DNA of 64,000 nucleotides from NCBI GenBank assembly GCA_900660155.1, contig CABFPE010000274.1:297719-361718 (forward strand), written 5' to 3'. The notes under the pieces are model-generated. The model made no database searches. It was not told where the DNA came from and saw nothing but the letters and a program-made list of their open reading frames with translations. Source of the stretch: Hofstenia miamia (lineage: Eukaryota; Xenacoelomorpha; Acoela; Hofsteniidae). Within the stretch, counting starts at the first letter, position 1. Every line of letters starts with the position of its first letter. Below are positions 63,101 through 64,000 of the stretch, one piece after another. The position numbers and the translations under genes were made by a program.

Positions 63101-63409
63101 CGGTTTTTTCGTTGGATTAGTCTCTTTGTACTATGACATTTTGCCTTCCGATCTTGAATTTTTAACTTCACATGTTGGATAATAGTGGCTCAGTATATTA
63201 AGTTACGGATGAATGTTTTCCAATGAAACAAATATTTGTAAATTGATACTTTATATTTTTTCTGATTGTTCAAGGGTGAGCATGAGGGCGGGAAAGATTT
63301 TCTTCAAGATGGGCAATGCCCACCCATAGAGGCGCCACTGATTCGACCCACACAGACCCATGAGTTGAATAACTTTTTACAAAGTTTGGCGAATCTGGGT
63401 GAAATTTGG
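9972..63409 (+). CDS. TTC28: TTC28-like TPR/CHAT protein gene (whole gene, spliced)
   Basis: This is a multi-exon gene for a tetratricopeptide scaffold related to TTC28, whose vertebrate members have an N-terminal TPR array and a CHAT-type domain. The exons below join with compatible phases (0,0,1,0,0,0,0,1,1,1,1,0,0) and sum to 970 codons from the ATG at 9982. The order of recognisable segments matches my recall of vertebrate TTC28: a TPR pair with NPxx/DPxx loops, further divergent TPRs, the LG-x-x-x-x-AL-x-x-x-ER helix pair just before CHAT, then the LxxxxxxExxxLPFAALL strand-helix of CHAT. The protein is much shorter than vertebrate TTC28 (about 2,500 aa) because most middle TPR units are missing. 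No in-frame stop interrupts the chosen exons. The 5' UTR exon(s) and true 3' end are not identified. A TRPM-like gene and two possible small antisense genes lie in its introns. The gene identity is fairly sure; single exon borders are less so. Confidence 0.7.
11001..11460 (+). mobile_element. LINE ORF1-like zinc-finger remnant
   Basis: The frame 11001-11342 holds a PHD-like finger: CLNDCNDNEFIKCTNCDIIQ then HSTCSNL and a terminal WLCEN. PHD-type fingers at this place are common in ORF1 of CR1-like LINEs, and a charged coiled-coil-like region follows (TRTGEEIEKLRDLV in another frame). Orientation is opposite to the nearby RT fragment. It might instead be a host PHD gene piece. Confidence 0.35.
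12239..12362 (-). mobile_element. LINE reverse-transcriptase fragment with a 54-bp repeat
   Basis: On the minus strand, the region reads PLYRKGDPLDPENYRPIS, the start of the reverse transcriptase domain of CR1/Jockey-type LINEs (KGDxxxxxNYRPI). The segment beginning GATCTAGTGGGTCTCC occurs twice, 54 bp apart (12257 and 12311). Flanking minus-strand DNA to about 11900 may be the decayed continuation. Confidence 0.55.
12660..13823 (+). mobile_element. hAT (ZBED/FAM200-like) transposon relic
   Basis: Plus-strand fragments match hAT transposases of the ZBED5/FAM200 type. They include KGKRHALGEELILPSVKEVL near 12690, DIEDSLCSIIRNKKFNLQLDEST (split: DIEDSLCSIIRNKK, FNLQLDEST) and TLNSDTRGE at 12820-12990. 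NDIAYFSDIFAKFNELILPLQ and ARHEFFQFSSLQQLD follow at 13040-13230, and SSYLVERVFSAVTVLL near 13540 is the C-terminal dimerisation block. The middle third, including the second catalytic region, is deleted after TRGE. The right end TTGGGAAACACTG (13823) is a typical hAT terminus. The left terminus was not found. Confidence 0.7.
15823..16346 (+). pseudogene. unidentified decayed coding block
   Basis: A GC-richer island with long overlapping frames (15823-16077 and 16071-16346) stands out from the AT-rich flanks. One frame has basic and Cys/His-containing sequence, another has NEQINLRAFPQDFALSGMQN. It looks like an old coding relic, perhaps of an element. I do not recognise the family and treat it as a fossil. 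Confidence 0.3.
16979..17194 (+). CDS. TTC28: TTC28-like exon, first TPR pair
   Basis: The exon is 72 codons, phase 0 at both ends, with acceptor CTGTTTTAG at 16978 and donor GTAATT at 17195. It encodes the clearest TPR of the gene: A-x2-L-x2-CGNFAEAASMYSEALEIDP, then a second helix pair (LLILRAVAYLENDNFAEARTD-like). The GNF/EA/Y/AL/DP positions are the TPR consensus. This matches the N-terminal TPR of TTC28, which has a similar GDF...ALxxDP unit. Confidence 0.8.
17424..18782 (-). mobile_element. Tc1-like DNA transposon, decayed
   Basis: Perfect inverted termini CAGTGGTGGCCAAAAGTATT (plus GAGAC) bound a 1359-bp element. The right side is followed by TA, while the left TA seems to have mutated to TG. 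It is inserted in the intron between exons ending at 17194 and starting at 23477, upstream of the channel gene. The perfect termini contrast with the damaged coding part. Confidence 0.85.
17500..18569 (-). pseudogene. Tc1-like transposase, multiply broken
   Basis: The N-terminal part near 18550-18300 shows an HTH (AKEIAGLLSISRASAYRLVK) and a GRPR hook. After that the frame shifts. The catalytic C-terminal part around 18000-17560 reads IFQQNVAPCHISKVVKNWL and SPDLNPIEN. The usual QQD is QQN, so one catalytic aspartate is replaced. A TAG stands where WP is normal before SPDLNPIEN. At least three independent defects make it dead. Confidence 0.8.
20165..20173 (+). promoter_or_regulatory. TATA box of the nested channel gene
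   Basis: TATAAAATA lies 96 bp before the ATG at 20261, a normal spacing for a start site near 20195 and a leader of about 65 nt. It supports an independent promoter inside the intron of the TTC28-like gene. Confidence 0.45.
20261..23263 (+). CDS. TRPM: TRPM-like cation channel, intronless, nested in an intron
   Basis: This 1000-codon single-exon frame encodes a divergent TRPM-family channel of the plasma or organelle membrane. A Cys pair with His (ELCEECG, residues 31-37, then KDGHKI) and the PCDSFGMITF motif match the start of TRPM proteins. Residues 240-285 (ILVNGTMKDLRRV; VVRGFGGIADLVYEFI) correspond to the SLOG-like nucleotide-binding fold. Residues about 370-590 are the TRPM homology repeats (LKKLIISGFSVGNFL; EMAEFFI; WMG). 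A hydrophobic pre-S1 segment (597-615) precedes S1 672-696, S2 704-724, S3 737-757, S4 771-792 and S5 810-830. The pore loop is IFRPFMNTFGENW (848-859), with C869 and C880 as the likely loop disulfide, then S6 (about 888-913, NILFINLLIAIF). The start at 20261 is the first ATG; earlier frame starts are only TTG. The tail after S6 is just 87 aa, with no kinase or NUDT9 domain. The TRP-helix Trp is absent. The intact frame argues for a functional gene. Confidence 0.85.
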   Translation: MSDCPILRKFVQTSFKKYVCTNFSAFEADEELCEECGVKKDGHKIRTELELPCDSFGMITFVKSGNKGEYIRCTVDTSAEALAQFIDMVNPIELNELKSLVSINGADSFDFTTASRSRVLEDFESAIFRLVGLCKGIITSSSLNNNMLKYSTYFTHRKFGIKLDWPILSVAFCNWHEINFKSCFYDNPSYVMYPKLNKNRLDHNHSHYVFVDTLKRDESAANFLKEKFENELLKLTTNQSVLNILVNGTMKDLRRVNDRISRGHACIVVRGFGGIADLVYEFIYNEESLDGNLPEEDHLSVFKQLFLAHQPRVSIFNVFDEKTCASSLVNDSFLTVANCIFILKLASYDKRYVNNDVIPVVKSLELNNPLVHSTFFRCVFDDQLPILKKLIISGFSVGNFLSLENLNNMYEIAFERDILFYNLCGKFSNFKIDSKSQFPKLCLINRLLRNFLALNNDMYAVDNCELYPYRDLVILTLLFHKFEMAEFFIKKVDFKMGTSLMCVLLCQKLKAMYILVPEISERYTKAAKYYEEFAYKMLIEAGRCETSAIALVESKPASLAFKDCITLADDSNSTLFFSTPIISSMIKNAWMGCVNPCFYFTFTHFIYTFLFIPLFTSLQWQYIDGEDTYYCKGIFLTAYKTRLSVEVKNLRKPILFSKWYKVVPLFYSSPSTQYFIIILMFIVCLVAHSALLLTYFGKNEGLSILEMALFTYFCVNLLFTLIRIRNVFKSHAYFMSVIKVLIEFITCSIFIIGTAFHFKYPSSVRMLVYARCLYTVALVGCFVRFLFYLVILPVMGPYIITMTAMLKDLFDFMRFQSLIVIGYGCCSFALIFPRAPNDYWEIIWGVIFRPFMNTFGENWIDGFAPIDNCTYSEFTLVENCAHSRFRSIFAFLLFLAYTTLMNILFINLLIAIFTSTYTNVMENSHAMYNIVFYKVALSEYNSNRTSATVLLLKLFKKICNYFHSYKGDAPAEYHRKSKLLMMKQFDKQIFKKIETEICTD
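23304..23327 (+). terminator. poly(A) signals of the channel gene
   Basis: Two AATAAA hexamers (23304-23309 and 23322-23327) lie 41 and 59 bp after the stop codon, ahead of a long TA repeat. They mark a compact 3' end that stops before the next TTC28-like exon at 23477. Confidence 0.55.
23353..23398. repeat. TA microsatellite
   Basis: Near-perfect (TA)n of about 46 bp lies between the channel gene's poly(A) signals and the next TTC28-like exon. Confidence 0.9.
23477..23654 (+). CDS. TTC28: TTC28-like exon, third TPR
   Basis: The exon starts in phase 0 after AATTTAG and ends with one base of a split codon before GTAAATA at 23655. It encodes ANYILGVINS...ALEYFLKVLLLDPSMM, the TPR that follows the first pair in TTC28 (G-x-x-x-x-x-x-AL-x-x-F-x-x-x-L-x-x-DP). 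It lies only 213 bp downstream of the stop codon of the nested TRPM-like gene, so that gene's terminator and this exon's acceptor are close neighbours. Confidence 0.75.
24317..24594. repeat. tandem duplication, 139-bp unit, two copies
   Basis: Copies starting AGCTGACGAGAA at 24317 and 24456 are almost identical through GCAATCTGCTGTATATATT. The few differences lie near the start of the unit. Confidence 0.85.
25060..26677. repeat. tandem duplication, 809-bp unit, two copies
   Basis: Two nearly identical copies, the second starting at about 25868, repeat every frame at an offset of 809 bp. For example, the antisense 94-codon frame at 25379-25663 recurs unchanged at 26188-26472. Differences cluster around 25247-25275 against 26056-26084. 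The unit shows no gene. It lies in the intron between exons ending at 23654 and starting at 32030. Confidence 0.9.
26687..26715. repeat. AT microsatellite
   Basis: A (AT)n run of about 29 bp immediately follows the 809-bp tandem duplication. Confidence 0.85.
27724..28008. repeat. tandem duplication, 142-bp unit, two copies
   Basis: Copies starting TCAAGCGTGGGCATAG at 27724 and 27866 differ by about one base in the aligned part (TTTTGC against TTTCGC). A third partial phrase follows. Confidence 0.85.
28850..28925 (-). repeat. second, partial copy of the 6185-6762 repeat
   Basis: Read on the minus strand, this block shares the GTGTCTGTGCCACTTCAATA-type core and the preceding GATTATCGCCACC-type motif with 6220-6290. 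No inverted ends are visible around it, so it is a fragment. Confidence 0.4.
28930..32029. other. intron stretch of the TTC28-like gene
   Basis: Apart from the minisatellite at 30280 I see no supported gene. About 30860-31470 is slightly GC-richer and may hold a decayed element on the minus strand, but no motif identifies it. Confidence 0.4.
30280..30384. repeat. 21-bp minisatellite, about five copies
   Basis: The imperfect unit GATTARCGAACAAAARTTATT repeats from 30280. Because 21 is a multiple of three, the minus strand shows a spurious seven-residue repeat (LINKFCS-like) in one open frame. Confidence 0.75.
32030..32226 (+). CDS. TTC28: TTC28-like exon, TPR-like helices
   Basis: Acceptor TGCTTTTAG (32029) completes the split codon left by the 23654 donor (phase 1). 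The exon ends in phase 0 at a GTTAGT donor (32227). It encodes a helical pair with an LAEYLLKKNALTACEMIVQS-type first repeat and an LTAARILAALNKVESARILYQ-type second one. These positions match the VVxxxGxxLLxxGxxxASVxVLEAAL and LSSAYxSLGNxEKSxxYMQ segments of TTC28 as I recall them. Confidence 0.75.
33252..34529 (-). mobile_element. Tc1-like DNA transposon, nearly intact
   Basis: Inverted termini of about 25 bp (TAGTTGGCTGC..., with a T/A-run then TGAGAC) bound a 1278-bp element. Both sides are flanked by TA, the Tc1/mariner target duplication. The transposase is antisense to the TTC28-like gene, inside the intron between exons ending at 32226 and starting at 41399. The compact ends and single coding defect suggest recent activity in this genome. 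Confidence 0.85.
33371..34312 (-). pseudogene. Tc1-family transposase with one in-frame stop
   Basis: From ATG 34312 a single frame runs about 313 codons to the stop at 33371, interrupted only by one TAA near 34064. The N-terminus has a helix-turn-helix (FATSQISRSTYFRKLKKI) and the GRPRK hook. The catalytic core has TDECVF (first D), QQDGATPHT (second D) and SPIENVW (E). There are 34 residues between the second D and the E, so DD34E as in Tc1. All three acidic residues remain. The premature stop makes this copy non-autonomous as read. Confidence 0.85.
35416..39480 (-). mobile_element. L1/Tx1-like LINE, 5' to 3' on the minus strand, decayed
   Basis: An ORF1-like part (39219-38243) is followed by an AP endonuclease in ORF2 (38087-37848: FLQETKI; 37490-37260: SRIDHCFAES, LSDHKPLL, GVWQMNSNLL). 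A linker (37140-36862) leads to reverse transcriptase (36429-36145: DFNKSYDLIDHELLFNTLEK, QRGVRQGCSLS, then a damaged YADD) and a C-terminal part (35895-35416). The order and motifs are those of L1-clade LINEs. Several frame changes separate the parts, so it is dead. No A-tail or target duplication was resolved; the 3' flank may extend to about 34.6 kb. Confidence 0.75.
38243..39219 (-). pseudogene. LINE ORF1 remnant
   Basis: Two frames, 39219-38887 (MSSYAQAVTSPKSAVG start) and 38827-38243, make up the ORF1 region upstream of the endonuclease. The second contains LNFPATWEPRNQFALLHWRS and a Ser/Arg-rich tail. I see no clear RRM or CCHC knuckle. The two are out of frame with each other, and a TGA ends the first. 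Confidence 0.5.
40031..40588. repeat. tandem duplication of about 269 bp with an N at the joint
   Basis: TTTAAAGAATATACGTTAAT starts copies at 40031 and 40300, more than 90% alike by eye. A single N at 40299 marks the joint, so the copy number may be an assembly effect. Confidence 0.8.
40679..41016. mobile_element. hAT-type MITE with 8-bp target duplication
   Basis: A 338-bp element has termini AGGCCTGTCAA / TTGACAGGCCT. It is flanked by ATTTCTTA (40671-40678) and GTTTCTTA (41017-41024), an 8-bp duplication with one mismatch as expected for hAT. There is no coding inside; CGCGGAAAT subterminal repeats are present at both ends. Confidence 0.7.
41399..41674 (+). CDS. TTC28: TTC28-like exon, two divergent TPRs
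   Basis: This is a 92-codon exon, phase 0 to phase 0, with acceptor TCTTATTTTTAG (41398) and donor GTTTTT (41675). The second half (VEVLLNLSTAYRELDDLSEA) is a good TPR helix pair. The first half (VELSFILLENGLWIESIIF) is a weak TPR. The donor is not optimal, but reading on gives only a short open tail, so splicing here is favoured. Confidence 0.7.
42101..42552. repeat. duplicated 220-bp block flanking a 12-N gap
   Basis: 42101-42321 and 42334-42552 are nearly the same (both start AAAGAAT and end with GTTATATGGATGATT). The gap of 12 N lies exactly between them. This is the pattern of an unmerged overlap at a scaffold joint, or of a real tandem repeat that broke the assembly. Confidence 0.85.
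42533..43819. repeat. larger duplication with an N at the joint, one copy internally deleted
   Basis: Copy A (42533-43274) and copy B (43276-43819) share ends and order. Copy B lacks about 200 bp after GAAGAGATTT. The N is at 43275. Both copies contain decayed coding-like sequence on the plus strand (for example EGTFHPILSLIPIIEKLIMA near 42745). I could not assign it to a family. Confidence 0.75.
44050..45164 (+). pseudogene. hAT-like transposase relic
   Basis: Several overlapping plus-strand frames (44201-44422, about 44410-44520, 44545-44748, 44799-45164) hold pieces of one transposase. One segment has a FLAFDIPLKQLD motif near 44440, another has LVVDEFEINSCKYF. The last has LLSDAAAYMIAAGKCL and LFHVKCVAHLLHNCAENISS, a block typical of hAT-like transposases (D...H-x-x-C-x-x-H). 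At least three frame changes or stops break it. No clear termini were found. Confidence 0.6.
45291..46179. mobile_element. TTAA-flanked inverted-repeat element (MITE)
   Basis: The ends TTAAGGTAGAATTAGTGG and CCACTAATTCTACCTTAA are perfectly complementary over 18 bp across 889 bp. TTAA duplications suggest a piggyBac-type origin. No transposase is present. It ends 69 bp before a TTC28-like exon. Confidence 0.7.
46249..46503 (+). CDS. TTC28: TTC28-like exon, TPR helices
   Basis: The exon is 85 codons, phase 0 to phase 0. The acceptor ATGCTTAG (46248) has a poor pyrimidine tract, but the next AG (46267) would break the frame. The donor is GTAATT (46504). The product is helical (LCNLVASLCKTCALLSKSKD; ALSEASHHISLVLSSKDD) and ends in AAAYYL, typical of the start of a TPR. 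The exon begins only 70 bp after a TTAA-flanked inverted-repeat element. Confidence 0.65.
46885..47142 (+). CDS. TTC28: TTC28-like exon, TPR pair
   Basis: This 86-codon exon is phase 0 at both ends, with an optimal GTAAGT donor at 47143. It encodes MGAIYRLSKDLNNAEDNLQT, a canonical TPR turn (LG-x-x-YR-x-x-x-D-x-x-x-A), followed by CCRLELAQCLIDRN and LECNALIVLAKLFFE helices. The preceding intron is only 381 nt and carries a short inverted repeat (TTGTCCCGG / CCGGGACAA). Confidence 0.75.
47430..48095 (+). mobile_element. LINE 3' fragment
   Basis: Plus-strand fragments resemble the C-terminal end of non-LTR reverse transcriptase proteins: LVSAFVISQFTYACILLNAL near 47500 and SFTVKVCRLWNNLSISLR then SLKKFKKLLKENLL near 47840-47940. 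The coding is broken by stops. The fragment runs into a TA microsatellite at 48105, as LINE tails often do. It is inserted sense in the intron after exon 46885-47142. Confidence 0.5.
48105..48131. repeat. TA microsatellite
   Basis: A (TA)n run of about 27 bp lies at the tail of the LINE fragment at 47430-48095. Confidence 0.85.
48300..50200. other. intron stretch, nothing recognised
   Basis: AT-rich sequence with short frames only. A minus frame at 48585-48776 and a plus frame at 49933-50133 have no recognisable motif. Confidence 0.4.
50209..50214 (-). terminator. poly(A) signal for the 89-aa gene
   Basis: TTTATT on the plus strand reads AATAAA on the minus strand, about 105 nt after the TAA at 50319-50321. 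Such hexamers are frequent in AT-rich DNA, so this is weak support on its own. Confidence 0.3.
50319..50588 (-). CDS. possible small Cys-rich membrane or secreted protein (89 aa)
   Basis: This complete ATG-to-TAA frame lies antisense in the intron between TTC28-like exons ending at 47142 and starting at 50849. The product has a 24-residue polar start, a hydrophobic segment at about 25-43 (LTTLSICLCLTIIVASFMC), and a tail with Cys at 57, 65, 66, 75, 80 and 81 (C-x7-CC-x8-C-x4-CC). It could be a signal anchor with a disulfide-knotted ectodomain, or a late-starting signal peptide with a small secreted domain. A minus-strand TATATAAAA box sits 43 nt before the ATG, and an AATAAA lies about 105 nt after the stop. 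Base composition is GC-richer than the flanks. I do not recognise the family. It is too short to be sure of without expression data. Confidence 0.45.
   Translation of the reverse strand: MNEPQPRSGLNSVNAILQYRHSSSLTTLSICLCLTIIVASFMCRDIVINFPRTYHQCHHDPHSVCCQKKLGAFKCFVSNCCALALQKWT
50631..50639 (-). promoter_or_regulatory. TATA box for the 89-aa gene
   Basis: TATATAAAA on the minus strand lies 43 nt upstream of the ATG at 50588. This implies a start site near 50600 and a leader of roughly 10-15 nt. Confidence 0.35.
50849..51062 (+). CDS. TTC28: TTC28-like exon, pre-CHAT helices
   Basis: Acceptor GAATTTAG (50848) is in phase 0. The exon encodes KELAKAIHTLDSALRITTVN, then VESLLGVFLQNSHSVSELEKAELILSEIIDWFELLTFESNL, and stops at a perfect GTAAGT donor (51063) after one base of a codon. 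In TTC28 the same place holds the last TPR (GNLEEAQ...ASALFETIRHE). Confidence 0.7.
51063..51102 (+). other. very short intron (31 or 40 nt)
   Basis: The donor GTAAGT at 51063 is followed by in-frame AGs at 51074-51075, 51092-51093 and 51101-51102, which would give introns of 13, 31 or 40 nt. All three lengths leave the same downstream frame. The 31- and 40-nt options are physically plausible. The remaining introns of this gene are 338 nt to 9.2 kb. Confidence 0.5.
51103..51489 (+). CDS. TTC28: TTC28-like exon, start of CHAT-type domain
   Basis: The frame continues from the previous exon only if 31 or 40 nt are removed (acceptors at 51093 or 51102). The 40-nt choice has the better tract (GTGTTTTTAG). 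The protein then reads EALVSVLSRLGKFEKALSVSERL, matching the LVSLGHHDEALAVAERG helix pair before CHAT in TTC28. RLYIRFHVAEDWMAIWSSF follows, resembling the first CHAT strands (LVLYYSLAxxYLYSWLL). The donor is GTATTT at 51490, phase 1. The conserved RTRAF that follows ER in the family is not visible here. Confidence 0.6.
51490..53330. other. intron stretch without gene
   Basis: Apart from the telomere-like tract at 52062-52230, it holds only short unsupported frames and a C-rich homopolymer patch near 51990. Confidence 0.4.
52062..52230. repeat. degenerate telomere-like (CCCTAA) tract
   Basis: A C/A-rich strand carries scattered CCCTAA/AACCCTAACCC units between diverged spacers. It resembles an old interstitial telomeric repeat of the TTAGGG type. 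Confidence 0.5.
53623..54036. mobile_element. MITE, 414 bp
   Basis: The termini AAGCCAGGCTCGTAGCCA and, inverted, AAAGCAGGCCCGTAGCCA enclose non-coding DNA with G/C-rich hairpins (GCGGGGCTTCACCCCGC). A similar interior phrase (TTTTCAAAAAAATTTCGC followed by a CGTACG motif) occurs near 14520-14600, so the family has another relic in the window. Confidence 0.6.
54925..55265. mobile_element. putative MITE inserted in the second duplicate copy
   Basis: The ends GGGCGCCGCCGTCAG and, inverted, AACCACCGCCGCCAG bound a 340-bp segment that is absent from the first copy of the duplicated block. The insertion inference rests mainly on that comparison. Confidence 0.45.
55534..55683. mobile_element. short foldback element
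   Basis: Inverted ends of about 35 bp (GCGTAACCGATAAAACTTTT... against GCGCAAACGATACAACTTTT...) are separated by about 75 bp. No coding is present. A mariner-type MITE or hairpin element is likely. Confidence 0.6.
56270..57080 (-). pseudogene. decayed FLYWCH-RING zinc-finger gene
   Basis: On the minus strand, the frame 57080-56847 carries a FLYWCH-type finger. It has RENPLLVIRRFRFALNR, then HWKCVKCKVK, then LISLPDIEDHSHSS, giving the W-x-C...C...H-x-H order of that domain. Further on, about 56450-56270 holds a C3HC4 RING finger (ICVICNVNFIGDEH, VPCHHTDFCTDCK, VENCPNCRPTY). A helical stretch lies between (KSKEYVTRSLNIIKSK). An in-frame TGA inside the RING, and changes of frame in between, show the gene is broken unless introns explain some of it. 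FLYWCH with RING occurs in lineage-expanded invertebrate genes and near Mutator-like transposons. Whether this was host or element-borne is open. Confidence 0.55.
57110..58248. other. intron stretch, short repeat only
   Basis: Three imperfect copies of a TTCTGGT-GATGTAAA-type 20-bp unit lie at 57115-57170, just upstream of the FLYWCH relic. Nothing else was seen. Confidence 0.4.
58249..58563 (+). CDS. TTC28: TTC28-like exon, CHAT core
   Basis: The exon takes up phase 1 after ATTCGAG (58248), following a TCTTCTTTTT tract. It ends with one base before GTTAGT (58564). It contains ILISCNDEVFHLPFAALL, the hallmark strand-turn-helix of CHAT domains (LxIxxDxxLxxLPFxAL). About 35 residues later comes SFNVRFIESIHYFGSY, equivalent to the ERFTLLAVPSLSSL strand. 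No His-Cys protease dyad is seen, so I infer a structural rather than a catalytic domain. Confidence 0.75.
58902..59117 (+). CDS. TTC28: TTC28-like exon, post-CHAT linker
   Basis: The acceptor TTACTATTTAG (58901) restores the phase-1 codon. The exon gives 72 residues of polar, low-structure sequence (PFEYTPPQMQNSAGGQATRL; many S, E, P). It is GC-richer than the flanks, as expected for coding DNA. The donor GTTCTT (59118) is weak. The frame stays open for only four further codons past it, so splicing here is inferred from phase match with the next exon. Confidence 0.55.
60022..60146 (+). CDS. TTC28: TTC28-like exon, C-terminal tail
   Basis: Acceptor AAATTTTTAG (60021) accepts phase 1. The exon encodes GSDFVSNGECPSKVASGINK then a basic stretch (KSQKPK, SKRRDKH). 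It could end at GTATTT (60147, phase 0) and join the candidate exon at 63275. Alternatively it could read through to a TAG at 60165 and be the terminal exon, giving MTGFVFTYCM as the end. No AATAAA signal follows closely, so splicing is slightly favoured. Confidence 0.5.
61279..61437 (-). CDS. possible 52-aa single-pass membrane protein with PPPY motif
   Basis: A 53-codon minus-strand frame including the stop begins MEESPPPYDDKVHIIAVEE, then has a basic and Cys-containing juxtamembrane stretch (KRKNCGC). It ends in one hydrophobic helix (LLVYLTIILVCTAFLIFWII). PPxY is the known ligand of WW domains such as those of NEDD4-type ubiquitin ligases. A Cys pair next to the membrane is a common palmitoylation site, which is inference here. 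TATAAA (minus, 61486-61481) is 44 nt upstream of the ATG. The acidic-proline head, basic stop-transfer and clean helix look like selected protein rather than random frame. The family is not recognised. A longer gene with further exons is possible. Confidence 0.45.
   Translation of the reverse strand: MEESPPPYDDKVHIIAVEETNDKRKNCGCYLLVYLTIILVCTAFLIFWIITQ
61481..61486 (-). promoter_or_regulatory. TATA-like box for the 52-aa gene
   Basis: TATAAA on the minus strand is 44 nt before the ATG at 61437, nearly the same spacing as for the 89-aa gene at 50588. Confidence 0.3.
63275..63409 (+). CDS. possible further TTC28-like exon
   Basis: An open, GC-richer block lies after TGTTCAAG (63274) and before a strong GTATGTG donor (63410), phase 0 at both ends. 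It reads GEHEGGKDFLQDGQCPPIEA and so on to LQSLANLGEIW. If unspliced, the frame stops at 63452. I cannot align it to TTC28. The sharp composition change and compact segment would also fit a repeat or another gene, so this exon is tentative. Confidence 0.3.
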
Positions 63410-64000
63410 GTATGTGATCAAAATTTGAAGATGGGTCAATTTGAGACGGATTAAGAATAATGCAGGAGTTATGAATTTCTTTTTGCTTTATCTTTAAAAT
63501 GTTTATGGTAAAAGAATTTTTTTAATGAGCCGGTGTTTCTTAGACTTCATTTAATATTTCAATTGGCATAAAATATTTCTCATGTTTTGTTTTTATTAAC
63601 TCCATTCCAGCCGGGAGTTTTCTAAAACCTGTAATATTTTCTTAAATAATTTTTAGACGGTTCTAACTCGTAAAATAATGCATATATCCTAAATCCGAAA
63701 CCCCCACAAGGTATAAATTTCGGAATTCTTTGAATATTGTCGCATTTATTAGTAGATACCTTCCATGCGTTGGAGCACCTTTAGTTTTTGAAATTGTTAA
63801 TAATTTTTTATGAAAATTCATTCAGATTATGCCCATAACTAAGATTCAGATTATCAATCAAACAAAATATCCTAGGCTCATTGAGGCGTTTCGTGCGTAA
63901 AGTCGCGGATAGAATAGGCTCACATACTGATGCCTATTCCTTTTCATTAATTTGCAGTTTTGGGTATTCTTGCCGTCTTTCTTACAAGTCTTCTAACAGT

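Larger units (their letters stand above)
60168..63274. other. intron or 3' flank, mostly gene-free
   Basis: Apart from the 52-aa minus-strand frame (61437-61279), only AT-rich DNA is seen. A GC-richer patch at about 62530-62680 has short open frames and a GAGGAG/CTCCTC hairpin, but I cannot assign it. Confidence 0.35.

Noticed and set aside
1-64000. CRISPR arrays, operons or other prokaryotic systems
   Set aside because: No spaced direct repeats, Shine-Dalgarno sites or gene clusters; introns and poly(A) signals show eukaryotic DNA.

Overview
The window is AT-rich DNA (roughly 70% A+T by eye) from an animal nuclear genome. Signs of this are spliceosomal exons separated by introns of up to about 9 kb, metazoan gene families (a TTC28-type TPR/CHAT protein and a TRPM-type channel), and a dense load of Tc1/mariner, hAT, LINE and miniature inverted-repeat elements. 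An invertebrate is likely. I cannot name the phylum from sequence alone.

One large plus-strand gene dominates. Twelve to thirteen exons between 9972 and 63409 have matching splice phases. Together they encode a divergent, shortened relative of TTC28 (TPR repeats followed by a CHAT-type domain), about 970 aa without a confirmed stop. The exons are 9972-10119 (start codon), 16979-17194, 23477-23654, 32030-32226, 41399-41674, 46249-46503, 46885-47142, 50849-51062, about 51094/51103-51489, 58249-58563, 58902-59117, 60022-60146 and, less surely, 63275-63409. One intron is only 31-40 nt; the others run from 0.34 to 9.2 kb.

Other genes sit inside its introns. A 1000-codon intronless TRPM-like channel gene (20261-23263, same strand) has its own TATA box and poly(A) signals. 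A possible 89-aa cysteine-rich membrane or secreted protein (50588-50319, minus) and a possible 52-aa single-pass membrane protein with a PPPY motif (61437-61279, minus) each have a TATA-like box about 44 nt before the ATG. A decayed FLYWCH-RING gene lies antisense at 57080-56270.

Region by region: 1-9970 is gene-poor with decayed coding pieces and two DNA-transposon derivatives. 10-17 kb holds LINE and hAT relics. 17.4-18.8 kb is a decayed Tc1 copy and 20.2-23.3 kb the channel gene. 24-28 kb carries local tandem duplications. 33.25-34.53 kb is a near-intact Tc1 element. 35.4-39.5 kb is an antisense L1-like LINE. 40-46.2 kb is a patchwork of duplications bordered by assembly gaps, a hAT relic and two MITEs. 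47.4-48.1 kb is another LINE fragment. 53.3-55.7 kb is a diverged duplication with a different MITE in each copy. The rest is ordinary AT-rich intron.
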